Shown here: in pieces, positions 13,477-20,992 of the stretch | Numbering within the stretch: the stretch's first letter is position 1 | Layout: each line of letters begins with the position of its first letter | Assembly (NCBI GenBank): GCA_030620115.1 | Contig: JAUXFG010000041.1 | Location: 1 to 27,461, forward strand | From: Candidatus Fermentibacterota bacterium | GTDB lineage: Bacteria; JAFGKV01 | Direction of reading: 5' to 3' | Length of the DNA: 27,461 nt | Made by a program: the position numbers and the translations under genes | The notes under the pieces: generated by a model | What the model saw: the letters and a program-made list of their open reading frames with translations, nothing else | What the model was told of the DNA's origin: nothing | Databases searched by the model: none

Positions 13477-14799
13477 ATGCATATCCGTATGATCGCAATC
13501 ATTGGCAGACCAAATGTAGGGAAATCGACGCTTTTTAATGCCCTCATCGGCAGGAAGATCGCCATTGTTCACGACGACCCCGGAGTCACGCGTGATCGCG
13601 TATTCCATAGACTTCCCGTTGACAAGGGAACAGCCATGCTGGTGGATACCGGTGGCATCTTGACGGATCCAAGAAGCGGCGTAGAGCTTGGTATCCGGGA
13701 TCAAACGCTCTTGGCTTGTGATGAGGCTCATCTTGTGCTCTTCGTGGTAGATGGTCGCGTTCCGCCTCCTGAGGAGGATGAGCATATCGCGCGGCTACTA
13801 CAGAAGAAGAAAGCCCGCGTCATCGTCGTCGCGAACAAGCTCGATAGTGAGAAGGATGACGATATAGGTCTCTTGTACGTCAAGCTCGGCCTCGGTCGTC
13901 CAGAGATGATTTCCGCACTTCGGCGTCGGCATCTCTCAAAGCTCAAAGCCAGGATCTCCGTCGAACTCCCGGAACCAATCCCCGAGACGAGGCATGCCGC
14001 CGGTCCTGCCATCGCCATCATTGGAAAGCCAAATGTAGGGAAGTCGTCACTCCTCAACAAACTCGTAGGAGATGCCCGTGCCCTGGTCGACGCCACACCG
14101 GGGACCACACGAGACGCAGTCGACATGCCTGTGGTGCTCTCGGGAAAATCGTTTCTTCTCATCGACACTGCAGGAATCCGGCGCAAGAGCCATCATCACA
14201 TCGGCGTTGGGTACTATTCGTACCTGCGGGCCCTCAAGGCCCTCAATCGATGCGATGTCGCCACACTTGTTCTCGATGCAGCAGATACGGAACTCGAGGT
14301 AGTGGAAATACGCTTGGCGCATCAAGCTGTTCAGAACGCAAAAGCAGTTCTCGTGGTGGTCAACAAATGGGATACGGTCACCGGGGATGGTGAGCGAGAG
14401 CGATGGCTTGCCATGCTGAGAAGGCGTCTGGGATTTCTCGGACGAATCGAACCTCGCTTCATATCAGCCAAGACGGGGAGGGGCGTCTCTGGGCTCCCCG
14501 AAAGGATGGTGGAGCTGGCGACGAAACGAGTCGAGATCTTTGCACCCGTTCGGCTCGCCGCAGTACTGGCAAAGATTCTGGCCAAGAATTCCCCACCATC
14601 CTACAAGGGACGGGAAGTCCGGATCTATAGGATCGCGCAGCAGGAGGCTCGTTTTCCGAAATTCGTGATCTATACCAACAACCCCAACTCGGTTTCCGAG
14701 GGTTATGCCCGCTATCTCCGGAATAGCATTCGGGACGAGTTGGGCCTCCAGGGTGTTGGGTTCGACATGTATGTGCGGCAAGCAAGGAGTTTGAATTGA
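13477..14799 (+). CDS. der: Ribosome-assembly GTPase Der (EngA)
   Basis: This 440-residue protein has the tandem GTPase layout unique to Der, which acts in 50S ribosomal subunit maturation in the cytoplasm. GTPase 1 has GRPNVGKST (10-18), DTGG (57-60) and NKLD (120-123); GTPase 2 has GKPNVGKSS (183-191), DTAG (230-233) and NKWD (296-299). A KH-like domain follows (about 355-440, with YRIAQQEARFPKFVIYTNNP). Start: ATG at 13477 with GAGGAA about 9-10 nt upstream; an ATG at 13489 is also possible and would still keep the first P-loop. It lies just after tRNA-Gly and overlaps gpsA by 4 nt. Confidence 0.96.
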   Translation: MHIRMIAIIGRPNVGKSTLFNALIGRKIAIVHDDPGVTRDRVFHRLPVDKGTAMLVDTGGILTDPRSGVELGIRDQTLLACDEAHLVLFVVDGRVPPPEEDEHIARLLQKKKARVIVVANKLDSEKDDDIGLLYVKLGLGRPEMISALRRRHLSKLKARISVELPEPIPETRHAAGPAIAIIGKPNVGKSSLLNKLVGDARALVDATPGTTRDAVDMPVVLSGKSFLLIDTAGIRRKSHHHIGVGYYSYLRALKALNRCDVATLVLDAADTELEVVEIRLAHQAVQNAKAVLVVVNKWDTVTGDGERERWLAMLRRRLGFLGRIEPRFISAKTGRGVSGLPERMVELATKRVEIFAPVRLAAVLAKILAKNSPPSYKGREVRIYRIAQQEARFPKFVIYTNNPNSVSEGYARYLRNSIRDELGLQGVGFDMYVRQARSLN

Positions 14800-15842
14800 G
14801 CGCTCACGTCGTGATTTTGGGTTCAGGCAGCTGGGGGCTCGCCCTGGCAAATTTGCTGTCTACTGGTCCCTTGCCCGTGTCCATATGGCCGCCCACGGAC
14901 CGGGAGTTCGATCTTCTCACCGCCAGACGCGAAAATCCGGATGTCTTGCCTGGCGTCAAATTGGACCGCCGGGTTTCCATCCTTCGCGATCCGGTTACGG
15001 AAGGTGATCCTTTGCATCTCTTGATCGTGGTTCCCTCGCATGCGGTCAGGCCGGTGATGAAGAGAATACATCTCCCCGAGCAACCTGGTGAGGGATCCAC
15101 CGTGATCTGCGCTGCCAAGGGTATTGAGATCGACACGCTTCTGAGGATGAGCGAGGTTCTCGATCAGGTGCTTCCCTCCGCGTGGCGCTCCCGGATAGCA
15201 GCACTGTCTGGGCCGAGCCATGCAGAAGAGGTTTCCCGCGGAATCCCCACCGCCATCGTGGTGGCGAGTCCCAATCTATCCGTAGCCAGCCATGCGCAGG
15301 CGTTTCTCGCAAGGGAGCGTTTCAGGGTCTATATATCGGAAGACATAGTCGGCGTTGAACTGGGGGGGGCTTTGAAGAACGTGATTGCCATCGCTGCAGG
15401 AATCTCTGATGGCCTCGGGTATGGGGATAATACAAAAGGCGCGCTGCTTACCAGGGGCATGGTCGAAATAGGCCGACTTGGTGCTGTCATGGGCGCCAAA
15501 GTCAAGACATTCGCCGGGCTCACGGGCATGGGGGATCTGATTACTACCTGTGTCAGTCGGCACAGCAGAAACCGATACGTTGGTGAGGAATTGGGCAAGG
15601 GACGTCCATTGGAGGAAATCCTTGAAGGAATGACCATGGTTGCCGAGGGAGTCAGAACCACTCAGGCGGCGGTTGCGTTGGCAAAAAAACATGAGGTGAT
15701 CATGCCCATCACCGCTCAGGTCCATGGTATACTCTTCGACGGCTTTCCCCCTGATCGGGCCATGATCAAGCTCATGATGCGCGACCCCAAGACTGAAGAT
15801 GGGATACCAATCCGTTTGCTTGCCACGCCGAATGAGCCTTGA
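14796..15842 (+). CDS. gpsA: Glycerol-3-phosphate dehydrogenase [NAD(P)+]
   Basis: This 348-residue cytosolic enzyme reduces dihydroxyacetone phosphate to sn-glycerol-3-phosphate, the backbone for phospholipids. Visible are the Rossmann motif LGSGSWGLALA (8-18, lacking the second alanine-type glycine variant of some homologues), the AAKGIE segment with K108, GPSHAEEV (139-146) and GGALKNVIAIAAGISDGLGYGDNTKGALLTRG with catalytic K194. Start: TTG at 14796, in the TTGA that also contains the der stop codon, with AAGGAG 8 nt upstream. This 4-nt overlap implies translational coupling with der. The length is usual for the family. Confidence 0.95.
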   Translation: MSAHVVILGSGSWGLALANLLSTGPLPVSIWPPTDREFDLLTARRENPDVLPGVKLDRRVSILRDPVTEGDPLHLLIVVPSHAVRPVMKRIHLPEQPGEGSTVICAAKGIEIDTLLRMSEVLDQVLPSAWRSRIAALSGPSHAEEVSRGIPTAIVVASPNLSVASHAQAFLARERFRVYISEDIVGVELGGALKNVIAIAAGISDGLGYGDNTKGALLTRGMVEIGRLGAVMGAKVKTFAGLTGMGDLITTCVSRHSRNRYVGEELGKGRPLEEILEGMTMVAEGVRTTQAAVALAKKHEVIMPITAQVHGILFDGFPPDRAMIKLMMRDPKTEDGIPIRLLATPNEP

Positions 15843-15915
15843 CTTCGAGCACATTCTCATGCAATTGGTATGGTAACCTATCGTCCTCATTGTGCTCAAC
15901 CGCGTGGGGTTTCTC

Positions 15916-16341
15916 ATGCGCACTCGTGATCGCTCAACCAATAAGCTCTTCTATTCGATAGGAGAAGTATGCGAGCTTCTTGGACTCGAGGCCCACGTGC
16001 TCAGGTATTGGGAGAGTGAGTTTCGCCTGCTGAAGCCCAGCAAAAATCGATCGGGAAAACGCGCCTACAAAGAGAAGGATATCAGAATCCTTCGGCTCAT
16101 CAAGTATCTGGTCTATGATGAGGGATATACCATAGAAGGTGCTGACAGGAAGCTCAAGAAAATGCTCCGCCCGAAGACATCAGGGTCTCAAACCGAAATC
16201 TCCTTCGACCCGCCATCGTCTATTGATGTCCTCAGGGAGATATCCCAGGAACTCGTAGATATCAGAGCCCTCCTTGATTATCCACCGGCAGAGGAAGAGA
16301 AGAGACCCAAGACCCCGGCTACGACGCCGGCTGATCAATAG
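15916..16341 (+). CDS. MerR-family transcriptional regulator
   Basis: This 141-residue protein has the N-terminal MerR winged helix: YSIGEVCELLGLEAHVLRYWESEF (13-36) is the helix-turn-helix and LLKPSKNRSGKRAYKEKDIRIL the wing. A coiled-coil-like stretch (about 60-84) for dimerisation follows. There is no cysteine cluster for metal binding, and the tail (about 90-141) is polar, so no effector can be named. An ATG at 15916 is chosen because GTGGGG precedes it at fair distance; a GTG at 15892 would add eight residues but has no clear ribosome site. It lies 73 nt after gpsA and its last 23 nt overlap the 3' end of the opposite-strand kinase gene. Confidence 0.85.
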   Translation: MRTRDRSTNKLFYSIGEVCELLGLEAHVLRYWESEFRLLKPSKNRSGKRAYKEKDIRILRLIKYLVYDEGYTIEGADRKLKKMLRPKTSGSQTEISFDPPSSIDVLREISQELVDIRALLDYPPAEEEKRPKTPATTPADQ

Positions 16342-18352
16342 CTCCCAGAACGCTTCGTAACTCCTGAATGCTGAATGGCTTGGGAAGAAAAGCCTTGAAT
16401 CCATCACATCGCAGGTTCTTGGGGTCGCCGCCATCGAAGTATCCACTCACCGCAACGACCCGTACATCGGGGTCGAATTCCAGCAGACTGCGGACTCCCT
16501 GGATCCCCCCCGATCCACCAGGAATAGTGAGATCCATGAGCACGATGTCAAATGGCTCGCCGCGTTGGAGTGCATCGATATAGAGGGCAACACCGGCGGT
16601 CTCGTTGTCTGTCACAGTGGTGGCATATCCCATGACCTTCAGCATCTTCTGTGTCGCTCGCCTGACCCCCTGGTCGTCATCGATCACCAATATCCTGCCC
16701 TCTCCTCCTGTGCCTACGGGCTCAACAGGGCGCTCTCTTTTGACTTCTCCGTCGGAAGCAGGCAGGTAGAGATCGAAACTCGTCCCTTTCCCGGTTGTGG
16801 AATGTACTTCCACACGTCCCCCGTGGCCCGTGACCACGGAAAGGACTGATGCGAGACCAAGCCCCGTTCCTTTATCCTTGGTGGTATAGAAGGGCTCAAA
16901 AATGCGTCCAATATGCTCTTCAGGGATGCCGACTCCCTCATCGATGATGCCAATATGGATATATCTGCCGGCGGGCAAGGGGCCCACTGTCGATTCATGG
17001 ATCTCTTCATTCTTGCCAACAATCCTGATCGTGCCCCCCATAGGCATTGCCTGATCCGCATTGATGAAAAGATTGGTGAAAACCTGATTCATCTGCGCAA
17101 CATCGGCGTCCACAGGCCATAGTTCTTCCGGCAAATGCAGCTCACATCTGACGTTGGAACCCCGGAGGGAAAGGCAGGCGCTCTCGGTGATGACTTCTGC
17201 CATGGAAGCTGTTCTGAGAACGGGCGGCTCGCCGGCGGAGAGAGTCAGCAATTGCCGAGTGAGTCCCCTGGCCCCAAACACCCCCTGTATCGCCTCGTCG
17301 AGCAGCTCTCGTATCTCGCTCTCCGGTTCCGCCAGTTCTTTTGCCACAGAGAGACTTCCCAAGACGCTGGCCAGGATGTTGTTGAAGTCATGGGCGAGCC
17401 CACCGGCAAGGAGACCGACGGATTCCATTCTGGCGGATGAGGTCAGTTCCTCCTCCATCCTTTTCTTCTCAGTGATATCTCGAAACGCCACCACGATGCC
17501 GATGTGCCGCCTCGCTCCGTCAGTGATCAACGATCCGGTTCCCGCTATCAACCGCTCCTTGCCATCGCCTCCGAGAAAAATGGCTGCACCATTATTGCCA
17601 AAAACAGCCTCTCCTGTAACGACGCTGTCGACGAACTCGGTGATAGGTGTTCCTCTCGTGATCTCGCGCAAAGGCAAGATCTCTTCAAGATGCTTCCCCA
17701 CGGCTTGCTCAACACGTACTCCCGTGATGGTCTCAGCTGACCGGCTCATGAGCATTACTCTTCCACTCATATCCGCAGCGATGACTCCATCATCAATGGA
17801 GCGAAGGGTGACACGCAACCGCTCCTTTTCTGCGGCAAAGGCCTGCTCGGCCGCCCTTCTATCCGTGATATCCCGGCATATACCTCGGACGCTCACTGCC
17901 TGCCCATTCCTCTTCACCAGAGAGCTTTCGAACTCGAGGACCACCTTCCGGCCACCAGCAGTCCGGAACCCAATGACCCCCCGCATGCTTCCTTCTTGCT
18001 GAATCTCCCGAAGGTAGCGGTCAATCCTCCGACCAGAACGTGGTAGGAGCAGGTTATTTAGCTTTTTGTCAACGATCTCGTCCGACGGAATCCCCACACA
18101 TCGTTTCGCCGCTTCATTGATTTCCAGAATCGTGCCATCAAGCGAGTGGACGTAGACTATATCGGAAACATTGTTGAAGAGCTCCATATATCTATGCTCA
18201 GCGTGCTGCAACTCTTCAAGCCGCCGTCTTTCCGCAAAGAGATAGCGTCTCTGGCCCAAGACCATGCTCAAGACCAGCCCCACGGCGAAGACCAGAAGAG
18301 CCGTGGTACCGGCCATCAAGGCCCATAAAAGCTGCACACCACTATCAGGCAT
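16319..18352 (-). CDS. Hybrid sensor histidine kinase: membrane anchor, two PAS domains, kinase, receiver
   Basis: The 677 residues show, in order, one transmembrane segment (about 9-32), PAS 1 (about 52-165, ending GICRDITDRRAAEQ), PAS 2 (about 178-298, ending VAFRDITEKKRMEEE), a HisKA-type dimerisation helix with phosphoacceptor H321 in GGLAHDFNNIL, an ATPase domain (N431, DEGVGIP 471-477, FEPFYTTK 485-492, GTGLGL 495-500) and a C-terminal receiver (acidic D558-D560, phosphoacceptor D607, S636, K658). There is almost no periplasmic part, so sensing is probably through the cytoplasmic PAS domains. No partner response regulator with a DNA-binding domain is in the window. Start: ATG at 18352 with AGGGGA 8 nt upstream, next to a palindromic element. 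Confidence 0.93.
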   Translation of the reverse strand: MPDSGVQLLWALMAGTTALLVFAVGLVLSMVLGQRRYLFAERRRLEELQHAEHRYMELFNNVSDIVYVHSLDGTILEINEAAKRCVGIPSDEIVDKKLNNLLLPRSGRRIDRYLREIQQEGSMRGVIGFRTAGGRKVVLEFESSLVKRNGQAVSVRGICRDITDRRAAEQAFAAEKERLRVTLRSIDDGVIAADMSGRVMLMSRSAETITGVRVEQAVGKHLEEILPLREITRGTPITEFVDSVVTGEAVFGNNGAAIFLGGDGKERLIAGTGSLITDGARRHIGIVVAFRDITEKKRMEEELTSSARMESVGLLAGGLAHDFNNILASVLGSLSVAKELAEPESEIRELLDEAIQGVFGARGLTRQLLTLSAGEPPVLRTASMAEVITESACLSLRGSNVRCELHLPEELWPVDADVAQMNQVFTNLFINADQAMPMGGTIRIVGKNEEIHESTVGPLPAGRYIHIGIIDEGVGIPEEHIGRIFEPFYTTKDKGTGLGLASVLSVVTGHGGRVEVHSTTGKGTSFDLYLPASDGEVKRERPVEPVGTGGEGRILVIDDDQGVRRATQKMLKVMGYATTVTDNETAGVALYIDALQRGEPFDIVLMDLTIPGGSGGIQGVRSLLEFDPDVRVVAVSGYFDGGDPKNLRCDGFKAFLPKPFSIQELRSVLGAIDQPAS

Positions 18353-18365
18353 CGTGTCGTCCCCT

Positions 18366-18421
18366 TAACCCGTACTTATCACCAGCTTTCGGCTGCTGCA
18401 GCCGGTGAGAAGTCCGGGTTA
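18366..18421. repeat. Long-armed palindromic element, copy 2
   Basis: The 21-nt arms (18366-18386 and 18401-18421) have ends TAACCCG...CGGGTTA and three mismatches, around a 14-nt centre. It lies 13 nt upstream of the kinase start codon on the minus strand, so it would be in that gene's 5' leader, and its edge touches the Shine-Dalgarno. Confidence 0.75.
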
Positions 18422-18533
18422 CACACAATCCTTCAGACGCAGGACCGCGCCATCTCGTATATCCAGACACGCCAGATACGGACAAGAAGTTGGCACACGA
18501 GTCGACAATCTGCAAACGCGGTAGCCGTTCACG

Positions 18534-18561
18534 GGTTTCAGTGTTCCCCGTTCAGGGTTCA
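18534..18561. repeat. Heptamer tandem array GGTTCA-type
   Basis: Four 7-bp units: GGTTTCA, GTGTTCC, CCGTTCA, GGGTTCA. It lies in the gap 18353-18680 between the kinase and the membrane protein; besides the repeats listed I see no gene there. Confidence 0.6.
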
Positions 18562-18615
18562 GGAGGGGAGCTTCTTTCCACGTCACGGCATCGTTCAGTA
18601 GCAACAGGCCACCGA

Positions 18616-18689
18616 GTTGATCAGACAAACCTTTCCTGAAACCTGAACACTGACAGCTGACACCTGCAACCGAAACGGCTTCAAGGATC
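18616..18689 (+). repeat. Heptamer-cored dispersed element, copy overlapping a gene end
   Basis: The core is six 7-bp units from 18635 to 18676 (CCTGAAA, CCTGAAC, ACTGACA, GCTGACA, CCTGCAA, CCGAAAC). 18642-18689 matches 8985-9032 at 39 of 48 positions. The last 9 nt overlap the membrane protein gene on the minus strand, so its final residues (DP and the stop) come from the element. Confidence 0.65.
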
Positions 18690-19316
18690 GTCACAAGATG
18701 TGCGACACAGTAGGGCTGCTCCGTAACATAGGTAGGCAACGGATATCGAGAACCAACGGAGGTGAGTCGCCGTGAGGAAAAGCGAAGGGTTATCAGCCAT
18801 CTGATTCGCGGCGGCGTAGGAAAGGATGCCGCCTGAACAGTAGATCAAGATAGCCACTGAAACCCAAAAACGTTCATCTTTATGAAGCAGTCTCTCTTCT
18901 CCGCTGAGCCTGAGAAGCATGCGAACCGCCAGCAACACGAAGATCAAGGATCCCAGCGTAGAGGTGAATGCATCGAAAAGATGGAAGTCCTCGATGCTCA
19001 ACTTCGCAAGAAACCACACAATGCAGAATGCCGGTATCGAACCCCATAGGAGATTCCTTTTCCGCATGGTCTCCTCCCACATGGAGAACGCCATCACAAT
19101 GAGACAGTATTCCACCAATGTGTAGAGATGCATCAGCCATAGGTTGGGCCTGTGATGGCGTATGCAGAGGAGGCATGATGAGTCGGTCAAAAAAGCCAGG
19201 AAAAAGAGAAGGATGAATAGCTTCATTCCTTTGCTCGCCAAACGCCACCGAATTACCCCCAAGGCGGCAGGCGATCCTGATATTATGTATGGGAAAAAAG
19301 AGTAAAAGCTACGCAT
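18681..19316 (-). CDS. Polytopic membrane protein of unknown function
   Basis: The 211-residue product has about six or seven hydrophobic segments (near 31-49, 60-80, 89-108, 114-134, 150-169 and 180-203, perhaps also 5-23) and short loops, so it is an integral inner-membrane protein. A conserved-looking stretch is LMHLYTLVEYCLIVMAFSMWEE (about 61-82). I do not recognise a named family; small proteins of this texture, often beside sensor kinases, occur in Bacteroidota-like genomes, but that is memory rather than proof. Start: the ATG at 19316 with AGG 7 nt upstream is chosen over TTG 19331 and ATG 19322. It lies upstream of the hybrid kinase on the same strand, with a 328-nt repeat-filled gap. 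Confidence 0.65.
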   Translation of the reverse strand: MRSFYSFFPYIISGSPAALGVIRWRLASKGMKLFILLFFLAFLTDSSCLLCIRHHRPNLWLMHLYTLVEYCLIVMAFSMWEETMRKRNLLWGSIPAFCIVWFLAKLSIEDFHLFDAFTSTLGSLIFVLLAVRMLLRLSGEERLLHKDERFWVSVAILIYCSGGILSYAAANQMADNPSLFLTATHLRWFSISVAYLCYGAALLCRTSCDDP

Positions 19317-19484
19317 ATTCATACCTGCCAAGCGGCATGCGAAAATGGCTCCGGGAGTTCTGAGCGCAAATGGGCATGGCCGAAACCCAACGATGTGGGA
19401 GAGGTCACCTTCATGTCAAGCATGCAGCGCGATCGGGCCGCTCCGCGATTGTGGTTTTGGAATGACAAGACGTTGGGATGAAGA

Positions 19485-19587
19485 GAGATTCTTCGCTCCT
19501 TGCAGTCGCTCAGAATGACAGTGGTAGGGCGCAGACGGATGTGGTACTGTGTGTCATTCTGAGGGAGCAGAGCGACCGAAGAATCTC
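19485..19587. repeat. Inverted repeat pair of the TCATTCTGAG / GAAGAATCTC type
   Basis: The left arm (19485-19520) reads GAGATTCTTCG ... CTCAGAATGACA and the right arm (19552-19587) TGTCATTCTGAG ... CGAAGAATCTC, 36 nt each, around a 31-nt centre. It differs in sequence from the GATTGCTTCG composite repeat but has the same design. The gap 19317-19925 (about 610 nt) contains this pair, the inverted repeat at 19809 and heptamers; I find no gene in it. Confidence 0.7.
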
Positions 19588-19808
19588 GGGGAGGGGAGAG
19601 GATGAAAAGGATGAAGATTCTGATATCTCCTCTCTCCGGGAGTTCCCACTCCAGAACTCCATCCTGTGGCGTCGTAGCCACGGAGGGGTTTGTCTTTCGG
19701 TGGTTGACCGTGTTCGCAAGGCCATTAGATATTTGATGAGAGCTTGAATGGTGGTACGGTTCAGGTTTTTTGAGTTGACCGACAATCCTTGAACCCCGAA
19801 CCTCTTGT

Positions 19809-19842
19809 TTGAGAGTACATCTCATATCCGCTGTACTCTCAA
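19809..19842. repeat. Short inverted repeat, 11-bp arms
   Basis: TTGAGAGTACA (19809-19819) and its complement (19832-19842) flank a 12-nt loop, in the leader region upstream of the endonuclease IV gene. CCCCGAA occurs on both outer sides. It has no T-tract. Confidence 0.55.
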
Positions 19843-19881
19843 CCCCGAAAAATCTGATGGCGCGGTGCCGTCAGAGGCCGG

Positions 19882-19902
19882 ACTGAACCCTGAACACTGA
19901 AC
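19882..19902. repeat. Heptamer array CTGAAC type before nfo
   Basis: Three exact-register units: ACTGAAC, CCTGAAC, ACTGAAC. The array ends 24 nt before the nfo start codon. Confidence 0.6.
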
Positions 19903-19925
19903 CCTTCATCGAGGTGTCTCTGTCC

Positions 19926-20825
19926 ATGCCACGAGCTTCTTCGGAGAGCTATGATACGCCCAGATTTGGCGCGCACATGTCCATTGCCGGCGGCCTGCTC
20001 GCTTCCATCAAGAGAAGCGTTGAAGCAGGCTGCCAGTGCATGGCCATATTTTCGGCATCGCCGAGAGTATGGCGGCGAACCATGCCGGATCACCAGCTTG
20101 CAGAGACGTTCCAGGCAACGGCAAAGGCCAAAGGGCTCTCTCCCATCATACTCCACGCCTTGTACCTGGCCAATCTCGCCTCGCCTGACAGGAGGATCCG
20201 GCAGCGTTCCATCCATGCAATGGTTTCCGAGCTCGAGTTCGCAGCCCTGCTGGGAATCCGGTGGGTAGTGCTCCATCCGGGCTCCCATGGTGGCAAAGGT
20301 GAAGCAGCTGGTGTTTCACAATGCGCCCGCTCATTGGAGGAAGTGCTCCGTCGCACGGCCAAGCTCCCCGTGGGCATCGCATTGGAGACCACGGCAGGCG
20401 CGGGGGGATTCATCGGGGCGCGTCTCGAGCATCTTCGGGATATTATCGACTCGTGTCGCCTCAGGGACCGACTGAGTATCTGCGTGGATACCTGCCATAT
20501 CTTCGTTGCAGGGTACGATATCAGAACCGCCGAGGCCTGGGAAAACACGGCACAGCTCATAGACAAGGTGACAGGACTATCATCGCTCACCGTGCTTCAC
20601 TTGAATGATTCCAAAGCCGATCTGGGCAGCCATGTAGATCGCCATACACATATCGGCGAGGGAAGAATCGGGCTGGAAGGCTTCAAAGCCATAATCAACG
20701 ATCCCCGCCTTCATGCCGTCCCCATGATCTTGGAGACCCCAAAGAGTGACGACGGAAGCATGGATAAGACGAATCTCGAGAGACTGCGTTCTCTTGTGTA
20801 TCGTGATCGACCTCCACGTTCTTGA
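19926..20825 (+). CDS. nfo: Endonuclease IV (AP endonuclease, Nfo family)
   Basis: This 299-residue enzyme cuts DNA 5' to abasic sites in base excision repair, using three metal ions in a TIM barrel. Family segments seen are FGAHMSIAGGL, FSASPRVWRR (usual form FxxNPRxW), LHPGSHGG, ALETTAGAGGFIG (usual LENTAGxG, with T for N here), CVDTCHIFVAGYDIRT and HLNDSKADLGSHVDRHTHIGEG. Metal-binding histidines and glutamates of the last two signatures are intact. Start: ATG at 19926 with GAGG 11 nt upstream; a GTG at 19914 would add four residues but lacks a ribosome site. The gene is followed by the nucleoside transporter after 167 nt. Confidence 0.93.
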   Translation: MPRASSESYDTPRFGAHMSIAGGLLASIKRSVEAGCQCMAIFSASPRVWRRTMPDHQLAETFQATAKAKGLSPIILHALYLANLASPDRRIRQRSIHAMVSELEFAALLGIRWVVLHPGSHGGKGEAAGVSQCARSLEEVLRRTAKLPVGIALETTAGAGGFIGARLEHLRDIIDSCRLRDRLSICVDTCHIFVAGYDIRTAEAWENTAQLIDKVTGLSSLTVLHLNDSKADLGSHVDRHTHIGEGRIGLEGFKAIINDPRLHAVPMILETPKSDDGSMDKTNLERLRSLVYRDRPPRS

Positions 20826-20838
20826 GCAGAGGCCTGGC

Positions 20839-20868
20839 TTGACACCGTGGACCGCATTGGGGGATATT
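20839..20868 (+). promoter_or_regulatory. Candidate sigma70-type promoter for the CNT transporter
   Basis: A perfect TTGACA (20839-20844) is followed after 18 nt by GATATT (20863-20868), which matches the -10 consensus at four of six positions. It would give a leader of about 115 nt before the start at 20993. Confidence 0.35.
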
Positions 20869-20992
20869 GGGCCTCATTCGCAAAGATGATCCCTTTTTGC
20901 CTTGAACGTGGTCTATCGTACTCCATGCAATACCTGGACATCGAGCATGGCTTCCGCCGGTCCCACGTTTCCACGCATCTACGGAGGCCATG

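Noticed and set aside
13213-13785. Minus-strand ORF of 190 codons across the tRNA and the start of der
   Set aside because: It runs antisense through tRNA-Gly and der, both of which are certain.
17154-18002. Plus-strand ORF of 282 codons
   Set aside because: It is antisense to the histidine kinase PAS and kinase domains, which are clearly conserved in the other frame.
19319-19825. Minus-strand ORF of 168 codons upstream of the membrane protein
   Set aside because: It crosses the inverted repeat pair and heptamers and overlaps only non-coding repeat DNA; no family resemblance.
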